Under the pieces are notes generated by a model that saw only the letters and a list, made by a program, of their open reading frames with translations, did not search any database and was not told where the DNA came from. From NCBI RefSeq assembly GCF_003054025.1, contig NZ_QBKG01000001.1:496001-560000 (forward strand): 64,000 nt of DNA, given 5' to 3'. How positions within the stretch are numbered: position 1 is the first letter of the stretch; each line of letters begins with the position of its first letter. Below are positions 24,935 through 33,695 of this stretch, piece after piece. The translations under genes were made by a program, and so were the position numbers. The DNA comes from Capnocytophaga leadbetteri (GTDB lineage Bacteria > Bacteroidota > Bacteroidia > Flavobacteriales > Flavobacteriaceae).

Positions 24935-27367
24935 ATGAAAGAAAATAACTCTGTAGAACAATACAAAAACGCCCTTTTCTATTTAGAACAAGGTGATACG
25001 CAAAATATATATAAAGCTATAGAACTCCTTACCCTTGCAGCCGAAAAAGGTAATGCAGAAGCTCAATGCCGTTTAGGAGTACTATATGCTGAAGGAGAAT
25101 TTGTAGCAGAGGATTTGAAAAAAGCTCTCTATTGGTTAAAAGAAGCTGCAGAACAAGGTTATACAAAGGTAGAAGATAAGTTGTCTACTTATCTCATCGA
25201 GCTTATTAGAAGAGATCATCGTAGCAGGATTATTGGAAGAGATTATCGTAAAAGGTTTACTATATCAGATGAAAAACCTTTTTTGGATGAAAACGAAATA
25301 CTTTCTTGGTTAGAAAAAACTACTTTAACTAATAATCCGAAAATTCAATATAGCATAGGAAAATTATACTTTTTAAAATTTGATTTTGAAGAAGAAGAAG
25401 AGTGGTTAACTAAAAGTGCCGAGCAAGATTATGAAGAAGCAATCATAGAATTGATAGGAATCTATAATGATAAATATGAAAAATATAATTGTAATCTCGA
25501 AAATCTTTGTTACTGGGTCAGAAAAGCACTTTCATTAGGTATTGATTTAAAAAGAAAACATATCGCTCCTAATAAGACAGCTGTTTTTCTACTTGAAAAA
25601 GAAATAGATCCTGATTCTTTTTTCGATAGCAGTATTGATTATACAGCTATAAAAACTATTAGGGATAACAGTCCTTTAACTATAAACTTTATAAAACAAT
25701 GGCTTTCAGATAATGGGGGTTATTATTACGATGAAGAAGATTTTGCTATTGATACTCTTATGACATTTATTACAGATGCTTATTATGACGAATCAGTTGA
25801 TTCTACAAGCTTAACCGACACAAAAAAAGTACAGCAAATTTATTATACTTTTTATCAGTCTAATGATGATGAAGAAGAACAAAAATCTACTATTAATAAT
25901 CTTTCGAAACTCTTTAAAAAATGTATCTATCATAAAACAATTTTTCAGCAATTATCAATCGATTTTGACCATTTAAAGGGTATAGAGGAAGTTCAACAAT
26001 GGTGTGTTACGACTCAACAACGCTACCCAGACATTTTTAAAGTGATGAAAACACTTCAAACTCAAAAAATGCTTCATACCTCTACCCCTTATTATGAACT
26101 TGACTTATCTCCTCTTGAAAGTCTAAAAATATATTTTGACAATGAAGATTTTAAAGATTTTTTTGAGTTCTATAATAAAATTTCTACTTTCTTTTGTGAG
26201 CCATCTTTTTTCCAAATTACAAAGGAAATAGAACTACCTAAACCTGTTTTGTTACTGCCAAATGAAGCGTTAAAACAATATCAGTTAGCACTCACCTATC
26301 TTAAGAAAGGAGTAAAGCAAAATATAGATAAGGCTATTAAATTGCTTATTAATGCCGCAGAAAATAGGAGTATAAAAGCACAAAGAGAGTTAGGAAAATT
26401 ATATACAGATGGACAATATATGCCTCAGAATAGAGAAAAAGCTATCTATTGGTTAGAAAAGGCTGCAAAAAGAGGAGATAAAAAAGCATTAGATTTTTTA
26501 ATTAATATTGATTTTATTGATAAAAAAATCATATCCTATCTTGAAAAAGAAGCCCAATCAGGTAATGTAGAGGCTATGTTATTTTTAGGTGAGAAATTTT
26601 ACAATGAAAGCATCTATCCCGAAGGACTCTATTGGCTTATACAAGCTGCTAACCTCGAAAATCATAGAGCTATAGTCCTTTTGTTAGTAGATGCTTATAA
26701 TGCACAAGGTAGAAGATATTCCCTTTATCCTTGCCAAACTGCTAATGAAGGGAGAGAATTCTATTGGCTTAAAAGAGCACTTTTCTTAGGTATAGATTTA
26801 AAGGAGTATAGCCGTTTTATTAGCCTTAAAAATAAAATCCTTTTGAAAAGACAAAAAGCTATTGGGGCTGATAAGATTTATGAATTAAAAGATGAGAAAG
26901 CAATTTCAGAACTCATAAAAAGATCGTTTTCAGATAGATGTTTCTTACAGCAATGGCTTAGGGAATATAGTTATGATAATACATACCTCTATGATGGAAT
27001 GTTTATTGAGATCTATGACACCTTAAAGTTTTTTATGTCTTATCACCTTACTATATATCAAGAACTCTTAAAAGAGTTTGAGATTATCAAAAATGATAAA
27101 ACATCGTTACAAAAGTATTTTGAAAGAATAGAGAAACATTATAAGGATATTTTTGCCATAGGAAATAAAATGCTCTCACTCAATATGCTATTTGTACCTT
27201 ATCCCTGTTACAAAATACCTCTATCAGGTGACGAAAGCATCAACATTTATTTTGAAGCTGAAGATTTTAAAGACCTTTTTGAATTCTATAACAAAGTATT
27301 TTACCATTACAATACTTATGTTTATGAGTTGCAAAATTGCAACTCTGAAGATGGAATTCCTTTTTAG
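24935..27367 (+). CDS. Sel1-repeat protein made of two tandem units
   Basis: 810 residues from ATG 24935. Sel1-like alpha-alpha repeats begin at about residue 9 (KAIELLTLAAEKGNAEAQCR, KKALYWLKEAAEQGYTK) and again at about residue 447 (KAIKLLINAAENRSIKAQRE, EKAIYWLEKAAKRGDKKA). Each half ends in a shared block: IYFDNEDFKDFFEFYNK near residue 399 and IYFEAEDFKDLFEFYNK near residue 770. The gene is thus an internal duplication, the second unit about 65 residues shorter in the middle. Sel1 repeats are protein-binding scaffolds; no catalytic domain is visible and no signal peptide, so probably cytosolic. The last codons (ELQNCNS) are encoded by the near-palindrome at 27326-27345. Confidence 0.9.
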   Translation: MKENNSVEQYKNALFYLEQGDTQNIYKAIELLTLAAEKGNAEAQCRLGVLYAEGEFVAEDLKKALYWLKEAAEQGYTKVEDKLSTYLIELIRRDHRSRIIGRDYRKRFTISDEKPFLDENEILSWLEKTTLTNNPKIQYSIGKLYFLKFDFEEEEEWLTKSAEQDYEEAIIELIGIYNDKYEKYNCNLENLCYWVRKALSLGIDLKRKHIAPNKTAVFLLEKEIDPDSFFDSSIDYTAIKTIRDNSPLTINFIKQWLSDNGGYYYDEEDFAIDTLMTFITDAYYDESVDSTSLTDTKKVQQIYYTFYQSNDDEEEQKSTINNLSKLFKKCIYHKTIFQQLSIDFDHLKGIEEVQQWCVTTQQRYPDIFKVMKTLQTQKMLHTSTPYYELDLSPLESLKIYFDNEDFKDFFEFYNKISTFFCEPSFFQITKEIELPKPVLLLPNEALKQYQLALTYLKKGVKQNIDKAIKLLINAAENRSIKAQRELGKLYTDGQYMPQNREKAIYWLEKAAKRGDKKALDFLINIDFIDKKIISYLEKEAQSGNVEAMLFLGEKFYNESIYPEGLYWLIQAANLENHRAIVLLLVDAYNAQGRRYSLYPCQTANEGREFYWLKRALFLGIDLKEYSRFISLKNKILLKRQKAIGADKIYELKDEKAISELIKRSFSDRCFLQQWLREYSYDNTYLYDGMFIEIYDTLKFFMSYHLTIYQELLKEFEIIKNDKTSLQKYFERIEKHYKDIFAIGNKMLSLNMLFVPYPCYKIPLSGDESINIYFEAEDFKDLFEFYNKVFYHYNTYVYELQNCNSEDGIPF
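27326..27345. repeat. Second copy of the palindromic 20-mer, inside the 3' end of the Sel1 gene
   Basis: GAGTTGCAAAATTGCAACTC has 9-bp arms and an AA centre, one base different from the copy at 24861-24880. The two copies, 2.46 kb apart, bracket the Sel1-repeat gene. Confidence 0.88.
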
Positions 27368-27463
27368 TTTACCTTTGGGGCATCAAAAGAAACGAAGAAA
27401 AATAGTTTTAGCAGATAATTCTAAATTTTCAAGTATTATGTTTTTATAAGTTTAAAAAAATAG

Positions 27464-27471
27464 TAATTTTG
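27464..27471 (+). promoter_or_regulatory. -7 element for the helicase gene
   Basis: TAATTTTG matches TAnnTTTG and ends 33 nt before the ATG at 27505. The -33 box is unclear in this AT-rich stretch. Confidence 0.5.
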
Positions 27472-27504
27472 CAGAGTTATAATCTCATTTAAAAATATAA
27501 CAAT

Positions 27505-30009
27505 ATGGCTATAGAAATTATTCCTATTAATGGTAGATGTCCCTATTTTGATTATAATGTTTTTGAACAAAGTGTATACAAGACTTTGAAAGATCTAGAT
27601 AACACTTGTAAAAACATCAAAATATTCCTTTTAAATAACTTTCCTGTGCTAATATCAAATCTTATAAATATAGATTTATTGCTTATTATTGTTGTAGAAA
27701 AGACTCAAGGGAATTATTATATAGTGAGGAAAGATAAGAACTATACAAAGTATTTGTATAACCAAATTATTCCTATCAAGTTTATAACAGATTATCAGTA
27801 CAATCAAATTTATATAAGAGATAAAAAAGGTGAGATCATATACACCGAAAATGCTGAACTTGATTTTTCAACTGAAATTAATGCCTTAAAAAATGGGTTA
27901 TCAACCTATTTAAAAGAGAAAGTAGAGCTTGAAAAGCTAGAGCACTTATACATAAATCCTTTAATCTTTATAAAAAACCAATCGACAAGGCATGTTACCA
28001 ATAACTATTTAGTGGCTAACTATTTTACTTTTGAAAATTTGAACTATTATTTTTGGAAAAATGAAGAAGAAAAATATTTTAATTCTTACTCTAAGTGGAA
28101 AGAAGAAGGGGTGTTTGGTCTGGTAGTTGATAATGATATTAAAAAAATTATAACTCAAGCAGCAAAAGATAGTAAATATGGCTATTTGACCAAAAAGAAA
28201 ATAGACCTTCTAACAGATCAAATCTATAACATAAGAACACTTAGAGAAGAAATTGAAGTAAAAAAACTTATTAGTATAGAAGGAAAAGCAGGCACAGGGA
28301 AAACTAATCGTTTGATTTCTATAGCACAATATTGCTTAAAGCAAAATAAGAATGTACTTTTTCTTACTTACAACAAACTTTTGGTTTATGATATTTCTTT
28401 ATTGTTACAAAATAATAAAAGAGAAAATACACAGAAAAATATTGTAGTGACTACATTTCATAGTTTTTTCTTTAATATTTGTAGAAAAATAGGGGTTATA
28501 AAATTAATAGGTCAGAAAAGATATGAAGAAATAGTAGAGGTATTGAAGATCAGTATGGCCAAAGTATATGAGGTATTGAAAAACAATTTAAATCATATTG
28601 AAAATTTATTGACTATTAATAGAGTATACCAGAAAGAAGGTGATATATTGAAGACCTTTTTTCAAAATCATAAAGAATTAAATGAAACAGAGACTTCGTA
28701 TGCTATTGAATATACTAATTTTAATCATAGTAATATACAGGAAATTTTAAAGGAAGAAAATATAGAAAACTTTATACAGAAGAAAAAAGAAGCAGTTAAA
28801 GATCTATATTTTTCAGAAAACAAAGATTCTATTCTTTTCTTTAAAGATTACGAAGAAGTTCTTCGGGTTTTATTCAAAGTTTTTTTAAATCCTCAAGAGT
28901 TTTATGACAAATATAAAGTAGGTAATAGCTATGAGTTATTAAATGATTCTTTAGCAATTGAAAGTAAAAGAAAATTTCTTGTAGAAAATGGAAAAATTCC
29001 TTTTAATAGTTATAAATGTTTAATAGACGAAAAAAAATCTTTTTTTTGTAAATATGATGTGATATGTATTGATGAGGCGCAAGATTGTGAAAACATTGAA
29101 AAAGAACTATTGTTTTATCTTTTTAAAGGAAAGGCAATAGCAATAGCTAATGGTGGACAAGAACAACTTGTGCGTTATGGAAAACTTTGTAATTGGAAAA
29201 GTCCAGAAATAATAACTACTCATACATTAAAAAAGAAATCCTTAAGAACTAAAGCTGCAGTTATTGACTTTTGTAATTTTATAGCTAAAAAAGGAGGTAT
29301 TAAGGATTTTAATTTAGAACCTCTGGATTCTGAAGATCAGGGGCAAATAATATTTGATTTTAGAACTCCTAATAATGATATAGCCGAACTTTTTCTCACT
29401 CTTCAAAAGAAAGGAGAACTAAATCATAATAGTACATATGAGAGCATACTAACTCTAATTATGCCTGAAGGTGAAAAAGATTTTTCCCTTCATCAATATG
29501 GGAGTGTAATAAAGATAAATGAAAATAATTATATTGAAGAGAATAATATTTCTGAAAAAAAAGCAGATTGGTATTTGCTTCCTATTCTAGAAGATAAAGG
29601 TATACATTGTTATAGTGCCACTCGTGACAAAAGTAACCCAATTTTTTCTTTTGAGGATATGCGTATAATGCATTACGAGTCGTGTAGAGGTTTAGAAGCT
29701 TGGTCAGTATGCTGTTTTTCTCTTAATGATTTCTTTTATGGTAAATATGGGGATGAAAAAGCGGAAAGATATTTGTTAAATGAAAAAAGAAATGATTTAA
29801 CTAATGAGATGCGAAAAATAATGTATGCTACTACTTGGGTATTGATGGCTCTTACAAGAGCTATGGATACACTTTATATACAACTTAACAAACCTAATGA
29901 TATGTTCTTAAAACAAAAATACTATCCAGGAGATCCTATTTTTGAAAGTTGGGTAGAAGAATATATTAGCATTAATCAGGGAAATAACAATATCAAAGTA
30001 ATTAGATGA
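27505..30009 (+). CDS. Superfamily-1 (UvrD/Rep-like) helicase with a distinct N-terminal domain
   Basis: 834 residues, strongly A+T-rich compared with the housekeeping genes around it. Helicase motif I is EGKAGTGKTNRLIS (around residue 260), motif Ia VLFLTYNKLLVYDIS, motif II VICIDEAQDCE (around 522), a motif-V-like MHYESCRGLEAW and motif VI LMALTRAMDTLYI (around 782). Residues 1-250 precede the ATPase and are not a helicase part; INIDLLLIIVVEK followed by NYYIVRK hints at a NERD or other PD-(D/E)XK-like fold, but the usual E-x-K is not clear. Stand-alone nuclease-helicase proteins occur in phage defence (for example Nhi), which makes defence plausible but unproven. Last large gene of the accessory block. 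Confidence 0.87.
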   Translation: MAIEIIPINGRCPYFDYNVFEQSVYKTLKDLDNTCKNIKIFLLNNFPVLISNLINIDLLLIIVVEKTQGNYYIVRKDKNYTKYLYNQIIPIKFITDYQYNQIYIRDKKGEIIYTENAELDFSTEINALKNGLSTYLKEKVELEKLEHLYINPLIFIKNQSTRHVTNNYLVANYFTFENLNYYFWKNEEEKYFNSYSKWKEEGVFGLVVDNDIKKIITQAAKDSKYGYLTKKKIDLLTDQIYNIRTLREEIEVKKLISIEGKAGTGKTNRLISIAQYCLKQNKNVLFLTYNKLLVYDISLLLQNNKRENTQKNIVVTTFHSFFFNICRKIGVIKLIGQKRYEEIVEVLKISMAKVYEVLKNNLNHIENLLTINRVYQKEGDILKTFFQNHKELNETETSYAIEYTNFNHSNIQEILKEENIENFIQKKKEAVKDLYFSENKDSILFFKDYEEVLRVLFKVFLNPQEFYDKYKVGNSYELLNDSLAIESKRKFLVENGKIPFNSYKCLIDEKKSFFCKYDVICIDEAQDCENIEKELLFYLFKGKAIAIANGGQEQLVRYGKLCNWKSPEIITTHTLKKKSLRTKAAVIDFCNFIAKKGGIKDFNLEPLDSEDQGQIIFDFRTPNNDIAELFLTLQKKGELNHNSTYESILTLIMPEGEKDFSLHQYGSVIKINENNYIEENNISEKKADWYLLPILEDKGIHCYSATRDKSNPIFSFEDMRIMHYESCRGLEAWSVCCFSLNDFFYGKYGDEKAERYLLNEKRNDLTNEMRKIMYATTWVLMALTRAMDTLYIQLNKPNDMFLKQKYYPGDPIFESWVEEYISINQGNNNIKVIR

Positions 30010-30038
30010 TTAAGTAATTGAATAAAAAAAATAATCTT

Positions 30039-30275
30039 ATGAAATCCTTTATATCAAAACTCGTTTCCGCCTTTACTATTCTATTAGTAAGTGCGATGGC
30101 TTACTCAAGTAATATGGCTACTATGTATGTGTATGTTTGTAATGGACCTAGTAGCAAAGCATATCATTACACTCCCAACTGCAAAGGCTTGCAAAAATGT
30201 AGTAAGCAAGTTATAAAAGTTACCTTAGAAGAGGCAAAAGAAAAAGGAAGAAAGCTATGTGGCTACGAAGATTAG
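30039..30275 (+). CDS. Small secreted Cys/His protein
   Basis: 78 residues from ATG 30039 (a TTG 21 bp upstream is also in frame). Residues 1-22 are a signal peptide (LVSAFTILLVSAMAYSSN). The mature part follows the pattern C-x8-YHYTPNCKGLQKC ... VTLEEAKEKGRKLCGY. It resembles the short metal-binding-like module (YH..C..L ... EA...G..PC..C) found at the ends of various bacterial nucleases and surface proteins, although the last CxxC is reduced to one Cys. It starts 29 bp after the helicase gene and so may be co-transcribed, but the helicase is cytosolic and this protein is exported. Function unknown. Confidence 0.75.
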   Translation: MKSFISKLVSAFTILLVSAMAYSSNMATMYVYVCNGPSSKAYHYTPNCKGLQKCSKQVIKVTLEEAKEKGRKLCGYED

Positions 30276-30307
30276 TCGCTAATCTAATAAACCTATGTGT
30301 TGCCTAC

Positions 30308-30355
30308 AGATAATAAAAACTGCCTCAGAATAGTTTGGGGCAGTTTTTATTATCT
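30308..30355. terminator. Bidirectional terminator, right copy of the duplicated hairpin
   Basis: A 17-bp perfect stem pairs 30308-30324 with 30339-30355; the loop TCAGAATAGTTTGG is the same as in the hairpin after sdhB apart from one extra T. It serves both the accessory block and the convergent DUF4254 gene. Confidence 0.92.
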
Positions 30356-30356
30356 C

Positions 30357-30962
30357 TTATTTACTTCCTCTAAGTACGGGGTTTAACTCCTCGTCGTTGT
30401 ACATCTTCATTTGTTTATAGACTTTCATATACTTGCGACCTGCGGCGATATCGTCTAAAAGCTGATTGAGAGCCGTTGAAAGGTCTTTTTTCTGTTCGAG
30501 CAGTACATTTAGTTTCTCTTGGCATTTAGCGCGATGTTCTGGGGTGGCATCGGGGCGGTTTACCTCTTCTTGCATATGATAAATTTTGAGCGCCAAGATA
30601 GAAAGCCTATCAACTGCCCACGCAGGGCTTTCGGTATTGATAGTAGCCTCAGGTAGCGGTTTTATTTCCTTGTAAAAATCTAAGAAATAGCTATCAATAT
30701 ACTCTACCATATCGGTGCGGTCTTGGTTAGAGGCATCAATCTTGCGCTTAAGGTCGAGAGCCGCTATAGGGTCGATGTGCGGGTCGCGAATGATATCCTC
30801 GTAATGCCATTGCACGGTGTCAATCCAATTTTTGCGATAAAGCAAGTGGTTTAGTAAGTCGGTAGACGGATAGGGATTGGTGAAAGGCTGGTACACATCG
30901 TCAGCTATGTGATAGTGAGCGATGCTTTCTTCGAATATTTTAAAGGCTTTTTCTGAAAACAT
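30357..30962 (-). CDS. DUF4254 domain-containing protein
   Basis: 201 residues, all-helical, soluble. The DUF4254 features are visible: an N-terminal DVYQPFTNPYPSTDLLNHLL, then LLYRKNWIDTVQWHYEDIIR and PIAALDLKRKIDASNQDRTD, and a C-terminal helix. The family is widespread in Bacteroidota and often lies near glycosyltransferase or LPS genes, as here upstream of the GT87/GT2 cluster on the other strand. Function unknown. It is divergent from the glutathione peroxidase gene; the two starts are 85 bp apart. Confidence 0.88.
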   Translation of the reverse strand: MFSEKAFKIFEESIAHYHIADDVYQPFTNPYPSTDLLNHLLYRKNWIDTVQWHYEDIIRDPHIDPIAALDLKRKIDASNQDRTDMVEYIDSYFLDFYKEIKPLPEATINTESPAWAVDRLSILALKIYHMQEEVNRPDATPEHRAKCQEKLNVLLEQKKDLSTALNQLLDDIAAGRKYMKVYKQMKMYNDEELNPVLRGSK

Positions 30963-31018
30963 AGTGATTATTTTTTGGCAAATATAATCTTTTTCATTGA
31001 AAGTTCAATCATTTTGCG

Positions 31019-31026
31019 TAACTTTG
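31019..31026 (+). promoter_or_regulatory. -7 element for the glutathione peroxidase gene
   Basis: TAACTTTG matches TAnnTTTG. It lies within the longer open frame and so fixes the start at ATG 31048. Confidence 0.6.
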
Positions 31027-31047
31027 CCTCAAAATAATAAATCACTT

Positions 31048-31602
31048 ATGAAACGACTCTTTTTCACTTTTATCTTATTCGTTATGACAATGACATCGAC
31101 ACAAGCTCAGAAACCTTCTGACAATCAGACTATTTATCAGTTTACAGTGACTGATATTAGCGGTAAGCCTTTTGATTTATCTACTCTAAAAGGCAAAAAA
31201 GTAATGATAGTAAATACAGCCTCGAAATGCGGTCTTACCCCTCAGTACAAAGAGCTGGAAGCTCTCTATGAGCGATATAAAGACAAGGATTTTGTGATCA
31301 TTGGCTTTCCTGCTAACAACTTTTTGGGACAAGAACCTGGTAGCGATGAGCAGATAGCGTCTTTCTGTAGTATTAACTATGGGGTGAGCTTTCCGATGAT
31401 GAGCAAAATATCAGTAAAAGGCAAAGAGATGCACCCTTTGTATCAGTTCCTCACTCACAAAGAAAAGAATGGGGTGGAAGACTCGAAAGTACAATGGAAC
31501 TTTCAGAAGTATCTTATAGGCAAAGATGGGCGACTTGAAAAGGTTATCGCTCCGCGTACTTTGCCATCGAGTGAAGAGGTAATACAATGGATTGAAAAGT
31601 AA
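31048..31602 (+). CDS. Exported glutathione peroxidase-like thiol peroxidase
   Basis: 184 residues from ATG 31048, which starts a signal peptide ending STQAQ. The peroxidatic centre is NTASKCGLTPQYKELE with Cys in place of selenocysteine. The tetrad partners Gln (NNFLGQEPG), Trp and Asn (WNFQKYLIG) are present. Such Cys-type enzymes usually take electrons from thioredoxin and reduce hydroperoxides; export to the periplasm or a lipid anchor is suggested here by the signal peptide. Next gene begins 13 bp downstream, so it may lead the glycosyltransferase operon. Confidence 0.93.
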   Translation: MKRLFFTFILFVMTMTSTQAQKPSDNQTIYQFTVTDISGKPFDLSTLKGKKVMIVNTASKCGLTPQYKELEALYERYKDKDFVIIGFPANNFLGQEPGSDEQIASFCSINYGVSFPMMSKISVKGKEMHPLYQFLTHKEKNGVEDSKVQWNFQKYLIGKDGRLEKVIAPRTLPSSEEVIQWIEK

Positions 31603-31615
31603 AAAAGGAAAGGTG

Positions 31616-32794
31616 ATGCTGAAGAAAATTGTTGCTGATTATCGTTTTGTAACCATATTATGGTTTGGCTTAGCGTTAGCTACAATAGTGCAAAATGTGT
31701 TTATAAGAGGACAGTTTAATAACTATCTTATTTTTGATGGTGTATTTTGGCATACGCTTAAGCAATTGCCTTTGTATGTGCCTTATCCTGAAGAATATTT
31801 TGACACTAACCATTATGGTCCTTTCTTTAGCCTTATTATAGCTCCTTTTGCTATATTGCCCAAATCGGTAGGTTGTAGTTTGTGGATAATGGCAAATGCA
31901 GCTTTCTTGTATTGGGCTATTAGGCAATTACCACTGCCTAAGTCAGCTATTATCGGGGTACTGCTTATTGCAGCACACGATATGTATACAGCAGCGGCAA
32001 TGCAGCAATTCAATATAAGCATTATTGCCTTTTTGGTAGGTGCTTTTGTGTTTATACAGCGCGGCAAGAGCCATTGGGCAACCTTATTTATAGTAATAGG
32101 GCTACTCACTAAGTTATATGGGGTAGTAGGGTTGGCATTTTTCTTTTTTGCTAAAGATAAATGGCGCTTTATAGCGTCGGGGATAGGTTGGTTAGTGCTA
32201 CTTTTGTGCTTGCCGATGCTCTATTCATCGCCCGATTATATAGTTTCGCAGTATTATGAGTGGTATGCTTCGTTAGCCGAAAAAAACGTCTCTAACCTAA
32301 ATACGACTATTTACAACCTGCAAAACCTTTCTCTTTTAGGATTTTTGCAGCGCACCGGTATTTACGATAATAATTTAGTGATATTGGCAGTTGCTTTAGG
32401 GCTGTTTGCTCTGCCATATTTGCGCATTCAACAGTATAAAAATACAGATTTTAGACTGCTGTTATTAGCTTCTGTGAGTATTTTCTTGTGTTTGTTTAGC
32501 ACAGGTACTGAAAATAGTACTTATGTTATTGCTTATGTGGGGATTGGGGTGTGGTTTGTAGTTAGTAGGCTGCCTATTAAGTTAAAAATTGTTTTATTAG
32601 TACTAGCTATTTTAGCCTCTTTGTCGCCTACTGATATATTTAAGCCTTTGAAAGAGCCTTATATTATCAGATATTCGCTGCGGGCAGTGCCTCCAGCACT
32701 TATATGGTTGGCAATAGTGTATGAGATGTGCTTTTTAGAATTTAAAAATGATGAAAACAATAGAAATTGTAGTACCTTGCTACAACGAAAGTGA
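31616..32794 (+). CDS. GT87-like polytopic glycosyltransferase (DUF2029)
   Basis: 392 residues from ATG 31616 (an in-frame TTG at 31592 is less likely; GGAAAGG lies just before the ATG). Around ten hydrophobic helices make it a multi-pass inner-membrane protein. The periplasmic loop after helix 1 holds FDTNHYGPFFSLIIAPFAI, where the Asp is in the position expected for GT-C enzymes that use polyprenyl-phosphate sugars. TENSTYVIAYVG is a further conserved patch. Overlaps the GT2 gene by 47 bp; the GT2 product probably supplies the lipid-linked sugar donor. Confidence 0.85.
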   Translation: MLKKIVADYRFVTILWFGLALATIVQNVFIRGQFNNYLIFDGVFWHTLKQLPLYVPYPEEYFDTNHYGPFFSLIIAPFAILPKSVGCSLWIMANAAFLYWAIRQLPLPKSAIIGVLLIAAHDMYTAAAMQQFNISIIAFLVGAFVFIQRGKSHWATLFIVIGLLTKLYGVVGLAFFFFAKDKWRFIASGIGWLVLLLCLPMLYSSPDYIVSQYYEWYASLAEKNVSNLNTTIYNLQNLSLLGFLQRTGIYDNNLVILAVALGLFALPYLRIQQYKNTDFRLLLLASVSIFLCLFSTGTENSTYVIAYVGIGVWFVVSRLPIKLKIVLLVLAILASLSPTDIFKPLKEPYIIRYSLRAVPPALIWLAIVYEMCFLEFKNDENNRNCSTLLQRK

Positions 32795-33674
32795 AAATAT
32801 ACGTCCGCTATATGAGGCTATTAAGGGAGTTTTTGCTGAAAAGCTACCAGCGTATAGCTATACGCTACTTTTTGTAAATGATGGTAGTAGTGATGATTCG
32901 CTCGTAGTACTCAAAAAGCTGTCAGAAGAGGATAAAAGAGTGAAATACTTATCGTTTTCGCGCAACTTTGGTCATCAATTAGCGGTAAAGGCAGGGTTAG
33001 ACCACTCGTTCGCTGATGCTGTTATCTCAATGGACTGCGACCAGCAGCACCCTCCTGCTCTTATTCCAGAGCTTGTGAAGCGTTGGGAAGAAGGCAACCA
33101 AGTGGTGGCAACGCTTCGTACTTATCCTCCTGATACTCCTAAGAAGAAGCGAAAGAGTTCGCATCACTTTTACAAGTTGCTGAATATGCTTTCGGATATC
33201 GAAATAAAAGAAGGTTCAGCTGATTTTAGACTTTTAGACCAATCGGTGGTAGAGGTCATTCGCTCTATGAAAGAGAACGAACCTTTCTTACGAGGAATAG
33301 TGCCTTGGGTAGGCTTTAAGCAGTGCTATATACCTTACACAGCACAAGCACGGTTTGCTGGAGAAAGCAAATATACAATAAAGAAGATGCTACACTTGGC
33401 TACAACGGGGGTGACCTCATTTAGCGTGAAACCCTTGTACTTTGCGGTGTTTTTAGGTTTTGCTTTTTCGGCTTTATCGGTGCTCTACATACCCTATGTG
33501 ATATATGCTTTTGTGAGTGGTACTGAAATATCAGGTTGGGCATCACTGATAATGACGATTGTCTTTTTTGGGGGGCTACAGCTTATCATTTTAGGGATTA
33601 TAGGTATTTATATAGGAAAAATATTCAAGCAAACCAAAGCACGTCCTGCTTATATCATTCAAGAAAGGAGTTAA
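32748..33674 (+). CDS. GT2-family glycosyltransferase (dolichol/undecaprenyl-phosphate sugar type)
   Basis: 308 residues. GT-A domain motifs: IVVPCYNESENIRPLYEAI, FVNDGSSDDSL, and the D-x-D-like SMDCDQQHPP. ADFRLLDQSVV and the C-terminal pair of membrane helices (LYFAVFLGFAFSALSVLYIP; SLIMTIVFFGGLQLIILGII) place it near ArnC, GtrB and DPM1. It should load a nucleotide sugar onto undecaprenyl phosphate for use by the adjacent GT87 enzyme. The start lies inside the GT87 gene (47-bp overlap, other frame), so translation is coupled. Confidence 0.93.
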   Translation: MMKTIEIVVPCYNESENIRPLYEAIKGVFAEKLPAYSYTLLFVNDGSSDDSLVVLKKLSEEDKRVKYLSFSRNFGHQLAVKAGLDHSFADAVISMDCDQQHPPALIPELVKRWEEGNQVVATLRTYPPDTPKKKRKSSHHFYKLLNMLSDIEIKEGSADFRLLDQSVVEVIRSMKENEPFLRGIVPWVGFKQCYIPYTAQARFAGESKYTIKKMLHLATTGVTSFSVKPLYFAVFLGFAFSALSVLYIPYVIYAFVSGTEISGWASLIMTIVFFGGLQLIILGIIGIYIGKIFKQTKARPAYIIQERS

Positions 33675-33695
33675 GTTTGTTGATTATCAATTGTT

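Noticed and set aside
31048-31602. Selenocysteine glutathione peroxidase
   Set aside because: The active-site codon encodes Cys and no in-frame TGA is present.
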